Assembly (NCBI RefSeq): GCF_003002895.1
Contig: NZ_PVTI01000009.1
Coordinates: forward strand, 53,353 to 117,352
DNA length: 64,000 bases
DNA from: Knoellia remsis
GTDB lineage: Bacteria > Actinomycetota > Actinomycetes > Actinomycetales > Dermatophilaceae
Direction of reading: 5' to 3'
A model generated the notes under the pieces. It had not been told where the DNA came from. It saw only the letters and a program-made list of their open reading frames with translations, and made no database searches. A program made the position numbers and the translations under genes. Shown here one piece after another: positions 25,556 to 33,641 of the stretch (its first letter is position 1; the number at the start of each line of letters is the position of its first letter).

Positions 25556-25758
25556 GTGCCCATCACCATTTCGCGTGCACCTACACCGTCACCGCGACCC
25601 GGGTGGCCACGAAGGAGTCGGTGAGCCAGGACTCCAGAGTCTGGGGAGCCAACTCGAGCGTCCGGCGGATCGCCCTCATCACGTGTGACGACGACGGCGG
25701 CTACCGGGCCGACGGTCATCGGGTGTCGAACTTCGTCGTCATCGCCGAGGCGCGTTGA
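25556..25758 (+). pseudogene. Sortase remnant: C-terminal third of a second copy behind an unrelated start
   Basis: Bases from about 25572 to 25758 encode YTVTATRVATKESVSQDSRV ... IALITCDDDGGYRADGHRVS ..., closely matching the last ~60 residues of the adjacent sortase and keeping its Cys and Arg. The His half and signal peptide are missing. In front stands an intact start region, GAGGAGGAGAG followed by GTG 25556 (VPITISR), but it is in another frame and stops at 25624. This fits a deletion that joined the leader and start of one gene to the tail of a duplicated sortase. Confidence 0.75.
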
Positions 25759-25779
25759 CCCCGAACTGAGCACGCCGCG

Positions 25780-25817
25780 TCGTCCACAGGGGCGCCGGTC
25801 GCGCTCCGTCGTCCACA
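25780..25817. promoter_or_regulatory. Paired TCGTCCACA direct repeats upstream of the pilin genes
   Basis: TCGTCCACA at 25780-25788 and 25809-25817, again 29 bases apart start to start and in the same orientation, ending 93 bases before the pilin start. The spacing matches the pair before the CpaE-like gene, which suggests a shared regulator for both Tad transcription units. Confidence 0.55.
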
Positions 25818-25910
25818 GCCGGCGCGACTCGGGCTGGCGCGGTCCGACGTGACCCGGGTGGACTCTCCACGAAGCAGGGAACGGCCCTGCACCGTTCGAG
25901 GAGATCCGCT

Positions 25911-26105
25911 GTGACACAACGTCTCTCGCGTCGTTGGACGCACCTGAAGGAGTCCGCCGAGGCCGGCATGACGACGGCCGAGTATGCCGTGGGCACGCTT
26001 GCCGCGTGCGCGTTCGCCGCCGTGCTCATGGTCGTCGTGAAGTCCGGTCCCGTGAAGTCGGCGCTGGCGAAGGTCATCACCGCCGCCCTCGGGACGGGTG
26101 GATGA
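25911..26105 (+). CDS. Flp-type pilin (DUF4244)
   Basis: 64 residues. The core AGMTTAEYAVGTLAACAFAAVLMVVVKS is the DUF4244/Flp pattern: a prepilin-like cleavage point before the hydrophobic helix with the conserved Glu-Tyr pair. This is the probable major pilin subunit of the Tad pilus. GTG 25911 start. ATGA-type overlap with the next gene. No prepilin peptidase gene is seen in the window. Confidence 0.88.
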   Translation: MTQRLSRRWTHLKESAEAGMTTAEYAVGTLAACAFAAVLMVVVKSGPVKSALAKVITAALGTGG

Positions 26106-26464
26106 GCCACAGGCGCCTCCGCGAGGACGGCATGGTCACGGCGGAGATCGCCGTGGCCATGCCGGCCCTCCTCCTCGTCACGACGATCGCCCTCTCGGCG
26201 GTCGGGGCGGTGACGGACCAGCTGCGCTGCGTCGACGCGGCCCGCACCGGGGCCCGACTGCTGGCGCGTGGCGAGCCCGTCGAGCGGGTCCGCACCGAGG
26301 TTGCCGGGCAGGCTCCCGCTGGCGCGACGGTCCAGGTGCGTGTCATGCCTGACGACGTCACCGTCACGGTGACAGCCGACCCACCCCCGTTGCTCGAGTC
26401 ACTCGGGATCGGTCTCCGGCCCCGGGGGACCGCCCGCGCAGCGCCTGAGGAGCCCTCGCCGTGA
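26102..26464 (+). CDS. TadE-like minor pilin
   Basis: 120 residues. EDGMVTAEIAVAMPALLLVTTIALSAVG resembles the TadE N-terminal helix with conserved Glu five residues into the helix. The rest is a small extracellular domain ending in a Pro-rich tail. Overlaps both neighbours, so it is one transcript with the pilin. Confidence 0.8.
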   Translation: MSHRRLREDGMVTAEIAVAMPALLLVTTIALSAVGAVTDQLRCVDAARTGARLLARGEPVERVRTEVAGQAPAGATVQVRVMPDDVTVTVTADPPPLLESLGIGLRPRGTARAAPEEPSP

Positions 26465-26955
26465 GGCTCGCTCCTCGTGCCAGGGGCGTGCCCGACAGGC
26501 GAGAGGCCGGCACTTGCCGAGAGGCCGGCACCTGGCGAGAGGTCGGCACCGTGCCACCCGGCTCCCACCTGGCGGGCGAGCGCGGCTCGGGGACGGTTCT
26601 CACCGTTGCCTGCGCGGGGCTGGTGCTCGTGCTGACCACTGCCGCGCTCGTCCTGGGTGGGGTGGCCGTCGCGACCCACAGGGCCCGGGCGGCGGCGGAC
26701 TTCGCAGCCCTCGCCGGCGCCACGGCATTGCAGCAGACAGGAGGGGGCGGCGACGCCTGCCGACGCGCCTCGGAGCTCGCCACGCGCAACGCGGCCCGAC
26801 TCGACCACTGTGCGGTGGAGCCGGGGGAGACGGTGCGGGTGCGCGTCAGCACGAGTCTGCGCGTGAGCTGGCCCGGCCTGCCGGACAGGGCCACGGCTTC
26901 CGCCCGCGCGGGCCCGGCACCTCCCACGATGGACCCGGGACTCCCCGACGACTGA
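26461..26955 (+). CDS. TadG-like / Rv3654c-family protein
   Basis: 164 residues. A basic N-terminus with three near-copies of a six-residue unit (REAGTC, REAGTW, REVGTV) precedes the family core GERGSGTVLTVACAGLVLVLTTAALVLGG and HRARAAADFAALAGATALQQ. This matches the Rv3654c/TadE-like group. GTG 26461 overlaps the tadE-like stop. The N-terminal repeat may mean the true start is downstream; an in-frame GTG at about 26551 is an alternative. Confidence 0.72.
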   Translation: MRLAPRARGVPDRREAGTCREAGTWREVGTVPPGSHLAGERGSGTVLTVACAGLVLVLTTAALVLGGVAVATHRARAAADFAALAGATALQQTGGGGDACRRASELATRNAARLDHCAVEPGETVRVRVSTSLRVSWPGLPDRATASARAGPAPPTMDPGLPDD

Positions 26956-27045
26956 GCGGCACCCTCAACGATGGAGACGACTGAGCGGCGCCCTCAACGA
27001 CTGGGCTGCAGCCTCAACAATGGAACTGCAGCCTCAACAATGGAG
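26947..27045. repeat. 29-base and 20-base tandem repeats at the end of the tad operon
   Basis: Two 29-base units (26947-26975, 26976-27004) share GACGACTGAGCGGC and CCTCAACGA; the first contains the stop codon of the TadG-like gene. Two 20-base units CTGCAGCCTCAACAATGGA- follow (27006-27025, 27026-27045). Slippage-prone DNA that adjoins the operon terminator. Confidence 0.75.
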
Positions 27046-27074
27046 CTGCACCCGGCGCGCGCCGGGTGCAGCTC
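27043..27074. terminator. Perfect 32-base palindrome ending the tad operon
   Basis: 14-base arms GAGCTGCACCCGGC and complement around GCGC. It lies between the convergent TadG-like gene and the coiled-coil membrane gene (stop 27097), so it probably terminates both. Confidence 0.75.
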
Positions 27075-27096
27075 CGTCGTGGGTGGTGCGGTGACG

Positions 27097-27660
27097 TCAG
27101 AGGCGGCGGTCGCCGGGGTCACGCGGGTCGCCCTGACGCGGGTCCCCCTGGACGCGTCCGTCACCGTAGGCGCCGTCGCCACGGGCGTCGGTGGCGTGCC
27201 GACCGCGGGCCGCCTCAGCCTCGGCGACCTCGGCGCGACGGCGCGCCTCCTCGGTCGAGAGCTGCTGCTCCGAGAGTCGCTGGTCGCTCTCTCGCCGCAG
27301 GGTCGCGTTCTCCTCGTCGGCGCGGCGGCGCTCCTCAGCGAGCTGACGCTCACGCTGGGCGAACTGCTCCTGCATCCGGCGCTCGTTGTCGAGGCGCTCC
27401 TGCTCTGCGCGTGCCGCGGCCTCCTTGGCCTCACGGCGCTGACGCTTGCCCCGCTTGATGCCCGAGCGCATGAGCACCCAGCCGAGCCAGAAGAGGCTGA
27501 TGACGGCGGCGCCGGTGATGAGTAGCGCCAGCGGCGGAAGGCTGATCGTCCCACCGAGCACGTCGATGTCGACTCCGTCGGTGAGCTGCGAGGTACCTTC
27601 GACGAGAAGGATCGCTGCTGCGATGGCGGCCAGTACGAGGATGAGTCCGAGGATGATCAC
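27097..27660 (-). CDS. Two-helix membrane protein with cytoplasmic coiled coil
   Basis: 187 residues. Two hydrophobic helices (MIILGLILVLAAIAAAILLV and LALLITGAAVISLFWLGWVL) with a short loop, a LapA-like layout. A long charged coiled coil follows (about 70-150, rich in R, E, Q), then a Gly/Asp tail. Function unknown; such proteins often organise membrane-associated assemblies. Confidence 0.7.
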   Translation of the reverse strand: MIILGLILVLAAIAAAILLVEGTSQLTDGVDIDVLGGTISLPPLALLITGAAVISLFWLGWVLMRSGIKRGKRQRREAKEAAARAEQERLDNERRMQEQFAQRERQLAEERRRADEENATLRRESDQRLSEQQLSTEEARRRAEVAEAEAARGRHATDARGDGAYGDGRVQGDPRQGDPRDPGDRRL

Positions 27661-27744
27661 CCTTCCGAGGCTAGCGTCAGATGGGCCCCGGCGCGTGGTT
27701 GCGCCACCGGCGTTTCCGTCCCATATCCGCAGGTGAGGGGGCTC

Positions 27745-30069
27745 TCAGGCCGGTCGAGACATGAGCACCAGGTCGAGCAGGCGCACTGCTGCAGCCTTGT
27801 CGAGCGGCTCGTTGCCGTTGCCGCACTTGGGCGACTGCACGCACGACGGGCAACCGCGCTCGCACGCGCAGCGCGCCACGGCGTCCCGGGTCGCCTCGAC
27901 CCACTCGGCGAAGGAGGCGTGCCCGCGCTCGGCGAAGCCGGCCCCGCCGGGATAGCCGTCGTAGACCATGATCGTCGGCTTGCCCGTGTCTGGGTGCAGG
28001 TCAGTCGAGACGCCACCGACGTCCCAGCGGTCCGAGGTCGCGACGAGGGGGAGCAGCCCGATGGCCGCGTGCTCGGCCGCATGCGCCGCTCCCGGCACCT
28101 GTGCCTCCTCGATGCCGGCCTCCTCGAGCAGGTCGAGCGGCATCGTCCACCACACTCCGCGCGTCACGAGCGCCCGCTCCGGCAGGTCGAGCGGGTGCGT
28201 CCCGATGACCTCACCCGAGGGCAGGCGCCGGAGGAACGACGTCACCTGCGTCGTCACCTTGACCGAGCCGAAGCAGACCTCGATCTCGCCCCACTGCTCG
28301 ACCCGTTGCGTCCCGAGGATCTGGAAGCTGCTCTGCGACTGCGCGAAGGTCGACCAGCCCGGGTCGCCTCGCACGACGGTGGCGGTCGCCGCGTCGAGGT
28401 CGAGGTCGGTGACGACATAGGTGTCGCCCTGGTGCACGTGCACCGCACCGGTGTGTGCCTGCGTGTGGGCGGACGCCTCGTCGATCGTGCCGACGACCCG
28501 TCCGCTGCGTCGCTCGACGATCGAGACGGTCGAGTCGGCGCCACGCAGGTTGACGTGGTCGCCGGGTCGGTCCTCGCGCGCCCAGTACCACCCGGTGGGG
28601 CGACGCCGGAGGATTCCGCGGGCGACGAGGACGTCGAGCACTCCGCGTGCGGCCGTGCCGAACATCGGCAGGTCCGCCTCGGTCAGGGGCAGCTCGTGGG
28701 CCGCCGCCGCGAGGTGCGGCGCCAGCACGTGCGGGTTCGCGGGGTCGACCACGGTCGTCTCGACCGGCGCCCCGAAGATGGCCTCGGGGTGGTCGAGCAG
28801 GTAGGTGTCGAGCGGGTCGTCCGCGGCGATGAACACGGCGAGCGACTCCCGCCCGGACCGGCCCGCTCGTCCCGCCTGCTGCCAGAGGTTCGCTCGGCGC
28901 CCGGGCCACCCGGCCATGAGTACGGCGTCGAGCCCGCTCACGTCGACGCCGAGCTCGAGTGCGTTCGTCGCCGCCAGCCCGCGGAGGGCGCCCTCACGCA
29001 GCGCGCGCTCGAGCTCGCGTCGTTCCTGGGGCAGATAACCGCCTCGGTATGCCGCGACCGCGCCGTCCGCGGACACGTCCGGTCGTGCGTCGGTCGGGTC
29101 GTCGACCGCACCGACGTGCGCGAGCCGGCGGCGAGCGCCCGACGCGAGCGCCTCGACACCGGCCCTGCTGCGGGCGAACGCCAGGGTCTGCACGTCTGCC
29201 GCGACGAGGTCGGCGAGCAGCTCGGCAGCCTCCGTCGTGGCCGACCGCCGCGCGTCGTCGACCACCGGCGGCTCCCACAACGCGAAGGTCATGGCCTCGC
29301 GAGGCGAGCCGTCCTCCTCGACGGGCGCGACCGGCATACCGACGAGGCGGGAAGCGTGGGCGCCCGGGTGACTGACCGTCGCGGAGGCGAGGACGAACGT
29401 CGGCTCGGAGCGGTAGCGCGCGCACACCCGCCGCAGTCGCCGCAGCACCGACGCGACGTGCGCGCCGAAGACACCGCGATAGATGTGGCACTCGTCGATG
29501 ACGACATAACGCAGCGACCGCAGGAACGACGCCCAGTGCTGGTGCCCGGGCAACAAGGAGTGGTGCAGCAGGTCCGGGTTGGTGAGGACGACCTGGGCGT
29601 GGTCGCGGATCCAGCGGCGCTCGTCGGTCGGGGTGTCGCCGTCGTAGGTCGCGGCGCGCACCCCGGGCAGGACGAGGTCCTCGATGCGGGCGAGCTGGTC
29701 TGCGGCAAGTGCCTTGGTCGGGGAGATGTAGAGGACGGTGGCGCCGCGACCGTTCGGCGCGTCGAGGCCGTCGATCACCGCGGACAGGGACGGGACGAGG
29801 TAGCCCAGGCTCTTGCCCGACGCCGTCCCCGTCGACAGCACGACGTGCTCGCCGGCGTGGGCGAGGTCCATCGCCGCACGCTGGTGCGACCAGGGTCGCT
29901 CGATCCCGCTGCCGACGAGGCTCCCAAGCAACGGCGGGGCCACCCAGTCCGGCCACTGCGCCACCTGCGCTGACCGGGCCGGGATGCGCTCGACGTGCCG
30001 CATCCGGGCTCCCCGCTCACCGGCCATGAGGGCAGCGAGCAGCTCGCTCGGCTCGGCAGATGACGACAC
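27745..30069 (-). CDS. DEAD/DEAH-box helicase with DUF1998/zinc-cluster tail (Rv3649-like)
   Basis: 774 residues, close to Rv3649. Helicase motifs: I STGTASGKSLGYLVPSL, II VIDECHIYRGVFG (DECH box), III LASATV, V ATNALELGVDVSGLD, VI QQAGRAGRSGR. The C-terminal part holds CACERGCPSCVQSPKCGNGN, a four-Cys cluster as in MrfA, a helicase linked to DNA repair. GTG 30069 is chosen because the upstream extension lacks homology and overlaps the divergent STAS promoter. Neighbour order to the Tad locus is as in mycobacteria (from memory). Confidence 0.9.
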   Translation of the reverse strand: MSSSAEPSELLAALMAGERGARMRHVERIPARSAQVAQWPDWVAPPLLGSLVGSGIERPWSHQRAAMDLAHAGEHVVLSTGTASGKSLGYLVPSLSAVIDGLDAPNGRGATVLYISPTKALAADQLARIEDLVLPGVRAATYDGDTPTDERRWIRDHAQVVLTNPDLLHHSLLPGHQHWASFLRSLRYVVIDECHIYRGVFGAHVASVLRRLRRVCARYRSEPTFVLASATVSHPGAHASRLVGMPVAPVEEDGSPREAMTFALWEPPVVDDARRSATTEAAELLADLVAADVQTLAFARSRAGVEALASGARRRLAHVGAVDDPTDARPDVSADGAVAAYRGGYLPQERRELERALREGALRGLAATNALELGVDVSGLDAVLMAGWPGRRANLWQQAGRAGRSGRESLAVFIAADDPLDTYLLDHPEAIFGAPVETTVVDPANPHVLAPHLAAAAHELPLTEADLPMFGTAARGVLDVLVARGILRRRPTGWYWAREDRPGDHVNLRGADSTVSIVERRSGRVVGTIDEASAHTQAHTGAVHVHQGDTYVVTDLDLDAATATVVRGDPGWSTFAQSQSSFQILGTQRVEQWGEIEVCFGSVKVTTQVTSFLRRLPSGEVIGTHPLDLPERALVTRGVWWTMPLDLLEEAGIEEAQVPGAAHAAEHAAIGLLPLVATSDRWDVGGVSTDLHPDTGKPTIMVYDGYPGGAGFAERGHASFAEWVEATRDAVARCACERGCPSCVQSPKCGNGNEPLDKAAAVRLLDLVLMSRPA

Positions 30070-30178
30070 GCGGGTTACGGTAATCCGGTGCTCTGACAGC
30101 CGCTGGCCCCACGGGGGTGCGGGGACGGGGCGCACTGGGAGGGGCCGGACCGGCCAGTCAACCGAGCAAGGAGCCAGC

Positions 30179-30583
30179 GTGAAGCTGAGCGTGACCACCA
30201 CCGAGCGCGACGACGTCGTCGTGGTCAAGGTGGCCGGAGAGGTCGACGTCTACACGGCCCCGCAGCTGCGGTCGGCTCTCGAGGAGCAGATCGCGGCCGG
30301 TCGCACCAAGATCGTCGTCGACCTGGGCGGCGTCGGGTTCCTCGACTCGACCGGCCTCGGTGTGCTCGTGGGCCGGCTCAAGGTGCTGCGCCGCCTCGAC
30401 GGCTGGCTCGGCGTCGTCTGCACGGACGAGCGCATCCTGCGGCTGTTCTCCATCACCGGTCTCGACCAGGTCCTCCCGGTGCACGACACCGTCAAGGCTG
30501 CCGTGGCCGCGTCCGGCGACGGGCTGCCCGAGCCCGACGCCGCGGCGATCCGGGCCGTGCGCAGCCCGACCGGCACCCTCTGA
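30179..30583 (+). CDS. STAS-domain anti-sigma factor antagonist
   Basis: 134 residues. GEVDVYTAPQLRSALEEQI and IVVDLGGVGFLDSTGLGVLVG are the SpoIIAA/RsbV pattern, with the phospho-acceptor Ser57 in DSTGLG. Such proteins bind an anti-sigma kinase and are switched off by phosphorylation. The site AAGGAG precedes GTG 30179. No anti-sigma factor or sigma gene lies next to it, so its partner is elsewhere. Confidence 0.88.
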   Translation: MKLSVTTTERDDVVVVKVAGEVDVYTAPQLRSALEEQIAAGRTKIVVDLGGVGFLDSTGLGVLVGRLKVLRRLDGWLGVVCTDERILRLFSITGLDQVLPVHDTVKAAVAASGDGLPEPDAAAIRAVRSPTGTL

Positions 30584-30598
30584 CGCTGCGCGCTCGCC

Positions 30599-30690
30599 GC
30601 ACGGACGGCATACGCACGCGCGGAGCGTGAGCCGCACGGACGGCATACGCACGCGCGGAGCGCGAGCCGCACGGACGGCATACGGGACCG
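30599..30690. repeat. 35-base tandem repeat carrying CGGACGGCATACG
   Basis: Two full 35-base units (30599-30633, 30634-30668; one base different) and a partial third (from 30669). Each begins GCACGGACGGCATACGCACG and ends GAGCC. Between the STAS gene and hppA. No spacers, so not a CRISPR. Confidence 0.9.
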
Positions 30691-30862
30691 CGGTGACGCC
30701 ACGGCCACAGGGATTCGTGAGGGCAGTCACATGCCCTCACGTTGGTTGTGACCTGAGTCACCGGGTAGGGTCCGTTGCGCGTCCGCCCGCGGTGCTTGCT
30801 GCGGGCTGAGGCCGTCGAGCGGCGGCCGAGCAGGGGCGCATTCACCCGTCAAGGAGGATGGA

Positions 30863-33358
30863 ATGGCTGCACTCGCGCTCGCACCCGCCGAGGCGAGTTC
30901 CACGCTGGACCTCACCGGATCGAACGTCACCCTCGTCATCGCCGTCGCGGTCATCGCCGTGATCGCGCTCGTCATGGGGTTCGTCTTCCGGCAGCAGGTC
31001 CTGCGTGCGGACACCGGCACCGACAACATGCGCACGATCGGTGCGGCTGTCGAGGAAGGCGCGGCGGCCTACCTGAACCGCCAGTTCAAGACGCTCGGCA
31101 TCTTCGTCGTGCTCGTCTTCGGGCTGCTGTTGCTGCTGCCGGCTCCCGACTGGGGCGTCAAGCTCGGTCGCTCGGGCTTCTTCGTCGTCGGTGCGCTGTT
31201 CTCCGCGGCGATCGGCTACCTCGGCATGAAGCTCGCCACCAAGGCGAACGTGCGCGTGGCCGCCGCGGCTCGCGAGGGTGACCGTGACCGGGGTATGCGG
31301 ATCGCGTTCCGCACCGGTGGCACCGTCGGGATGGCGACCGTGGGCCTCGGGCTCCTGGGTGCCTCCGTCGTGGTGCTCCTCTACAAGGGTGACGCGCCCA
31401 AGGTGCTCGAGGGCTTCGGCTTCGGCGCGGCCCTGCTCGCGATGTTCATGCGCGTCGGCGGCGGCATCTTCACCAAGGCGGCCGACGTCGGCGCCGACCT
31501 CGTCGGCAAGGTCGAGGCCGGCATCCCCGAGGACGACCCGCGCAACGCCGCGACCATCGCCGACAACGTCGGTGACAACGTCGGCGACTGCGCCGGTATG
31601 GCGGCCGACCTGTTCGAGTCGTATGCCGTGATGCTCGTCGCCGCGCTCATCCTCGGTTCCGCTGCGTTCGGCGAGTACGGCCTCGTCTTCCCGCTGCTCG
31701 TGCCGGCCATCGGTGCGGTCACCGCGCTCATCGGCGTGTTCATCACGCGCGTGAAGCCGGGTGAGAACGCCCTGTCGGCGATCAACCGTGGCTTCTACAT
31801 CTCGGCGGCGATCGCGGCGGTGCTGTCGGCCGCGGCGGCGTGGTTCTACCTGCCCGACACCTTCGCCGGGCTCGAGTCGCGCGACGAGGCGACGGCGGCG
31901 CTCCAGGGCAACCCGCGCATCACGGCGATCCTCGCGGTCATCGTCGGCATCGTCCTCGCCGCGATCATCCTCTGGCTCACCGGCTACTTCACCGGCACCG
32001 ACAAGCGGCCGACGCGTGACGTCGCGCGGACCTCGCTCACCGGCGCCGCGACCGTCGTGCTCTCGGGCATCGGCGTCGGCCTCGAGTCGGCGGTCTACAC
32101 CGCGGCGATCATCGGTGGCGCGGTCTACCTGGCGTTCCTGCTCGGTGGCGGCTCGGTCATCCTGTCGCTCTTCCTCATCGCGCTCGCGGGCTGTGGCCTG
32201 CTCACGACGGTCGGCGTCATCGTCGCCATGGACACCTTCGGCCCGGTCTCCGACAACGCGCAGGGCATCGCCGAGATGTCCGGCGACGTCGACGGCGAGG
32301 GCGCGCAGATCCTCACCGACCTCGACGCCGTCGGCAACACGACGAAGGCCATCACCAAGGGCATCGCCATCGCGACCGCGGTGCTCGCGGCCACAGCGCT
32401 CTTCGGGTCCTACACCGACGCCTGGCAGTCGGCGCTCAACGAGATCGACCCGACCCAGCTGTCGCAGGCGCAGATCGACGCTGCGAACGAGGTCATCCGC
32501 GAGGCGCAGGGTGTCGTGACGAACCCGTCGACGCTCGTCGGCCTCATCCTCGGTGCGGCCGTGGTGTTCCTCTTCTCCGGCCTGGCGATCAACGCGGTGA
32601 CGCGTGCGGCCGGCGCCATCGTCTTCGAGGTGCGGCGCCAGTTCCGCGAGATCCCCGGGATCATGGAGGGCACGACCAAGCCGGAGTACGGCAAGGTCGT
32701 CGACATCTGCACCCGCGACTCGCTGCGTGAGCTCGCGACGCCGGGCCTGCTCGCGGCGCTCACGCCGATCATCGTCGGCTTCGGTCTGGGTATCGGTGCT
32801 CTCGCCGGCTTCCTCGCCGGAGCCATCGGCACCGGCGCGCTCATGGCCGTCTTCCTCGCCAACTCGGGCGGTGCCTGGGACAACGCGAAGAAGATCGTCG
32901 AGGACGGCACCCACGGCGGCAAGGGCACCGAGGCCCACGCCGCGACCGTCATCGGCGACACCGTCGGCGACCCGTTCAAGGACACCGCCGGCCCGGCGAT
33001 CAACCCGCTCATCAAGGTGATGAACCTCGTGTCGGTGCTCATCGCCCCGGCCATCGTCGGCCTGACGATCGGTGCAGATGCGAGTGCCCCGATCCGCTAC
33101 GGCATCGCCGGTGTCGCGTTCGTCATCGTCGTGACCGCAGTCGCGATCTCGAAGCGTCGCGACCTCGCCATCGGCGGCGACGACGACGGCACCGTCGCCG
33201 GTGAGCTCGACGCCTCCGCGCCCGACTCCGGCGCGGTCACCGAGCCCGGTGAGCGCGTCGACGAGATCGTCGAGGTGGACGACGTCGCGCTGCGCGATGG
33301 TGACGTCGAGGTGCGTGAGACCGAGGTGCGCGAGACCGAGGTGCCCACGCAGCGCTAG
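30863..33358 (+). CDS. hppA: K+-independent H+-translocating pyrophosphatase
   Basis: 831 residues with about 16 membrane helices. Couples pyrophosphate hydrolysis to proton export. Substrate motifs: DVGADLVGKVEAGIPEDDPRN (with D-x-x-x-x-x-x-x-K-x-E) and FGPVSDNAQGIAEM, and a later GGAWDNAKKIVEDG. The cation-type position reads GNTTKAITKG with Lys495, the K+-independent form. The C-terminal 60 residues are acidic and not part of the usual fold. AAGGAGG before ATG 30863. Monocistronic. Confidence 0.95.
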   Translation: MAALALAPAEASSTLDLTGSNVTLVIAVAVIAVIALVMGFVFRQQVLRADTGTDNMRTIGAAVEEGAAAYLNRQFKTLGIFVVLVFGLLLLLPAPDWGVKLGRSGFFVVGALFSAAIGYLGMKLATKANVRVAAAAREGDRDRGMRIAFRTGGTVGMATVGLGLLGASVVVLLYKGDAPKVLEGFGFGAALLAMFMRVGGGIFTKAADVGADLVGKVEAGIPEDDPRNAATIADNVGDNVGDCAGMAADLFESYAVMLVAALILGSAAFGEYGLVFPLLVPAIGAVTALIGVFITRVKPGENALSAINRGFYISAAIAAVLSAAAAWFYLPDTFAGLESRDEATAALQGNPRITAILAVIVGIVLAAIILWLTGYFTGTDKRPTRDVARTSLTGAATVVLSGIGVGLESAVYTAAIIGGAVYLAFLLGGGSVILSLFLIALAGCGLLTTVGVIVAMDTFGPVSDNAQGIAEMSGDVDGEGAQILTDLDAVGNTTKAITKGIAIATAVLAATALFGSYTDAWQSALNEIDPTQLSQAQIDAANEVIREAQGVVTNPSTLVGLILGAAVVFLFSGLAINAVTRAAGAIVFEVRRQFREIPGIMEGTTKPEYGKVVDICTRDSLRELATPGLLAALTPIIVGFGLGIGALAGFLAGAIGTGALMAVFLANSGGAWDNAKKIVEDGTHGGKGTEAHAATVIGDTVGDPFKDTAGPAINPLIKVMNLVSVLIAPAIVGLTIGADASAPIRYGIAGVAFVIVVTAVAISKRRDLAIGGDDDGTVAGELDASAPDSGAVTEPGERVDEIVEVDDVALRDGDVEVRETEVRETEVPTQR

Positions 33359-33504
33359 GCGCGCGGACCACGTCCGGCGCGCGGACGGCATACGCCCCGC
33401 TGCCGCTCAAGCGCGTGGGCGGCATACGCCCACGTGACGGCGGCCGGCCCATCCGAGAGGGTGAGCCGGCCGCCGTTGGCATTTTTTGCGCCGGTCACCA
33501 TGAT

Positions 33505-33582
33505 CTGCGCCGCTCGGGCCAGCGGCGCAGAAGGTGTTCAGGGGCGCAGCCATGGCAGCGCCGCCCGTCACGATCTGCGCCG
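33505..33582. repeat. 78-bp dispersed repeat B, copy 1
   Basis: Begins CTGCGCCGCT and ends ACGATCTGCGCCG. Contains a hairpin CTGCGCCGCT/AGCGGCGCAG and a central GGGGCGCAGCC. Aligns base for base in length with 34658-34735 (same strand) and 49587-49664 (opposite strand). With copy 2 it flanks the AbiEi/DUF559-like gene. Confidence 0.8.
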
Positions 33583-33641
33583 GTCGTCAGGAGCTGTGGA
33601 TATCTCAACTGGCTATCTCGCAGAAACTGTCACGATCTGGC

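Noticed and set aside
25405..25571. N-terminal extension of the second sortase from ATG 25405 as a real protein
   Set aside because: The predicted residues are Arg/Gly-rich noise without signal peptide or the catalytic His, and a better ribosome site lies in another frame.
30599..30690. 35-bp tandem repeats as a CRISPR array
   Set aside because: Units abut directly with no unique spacers, there are fewer than three units, and no cas genes lie nearby.
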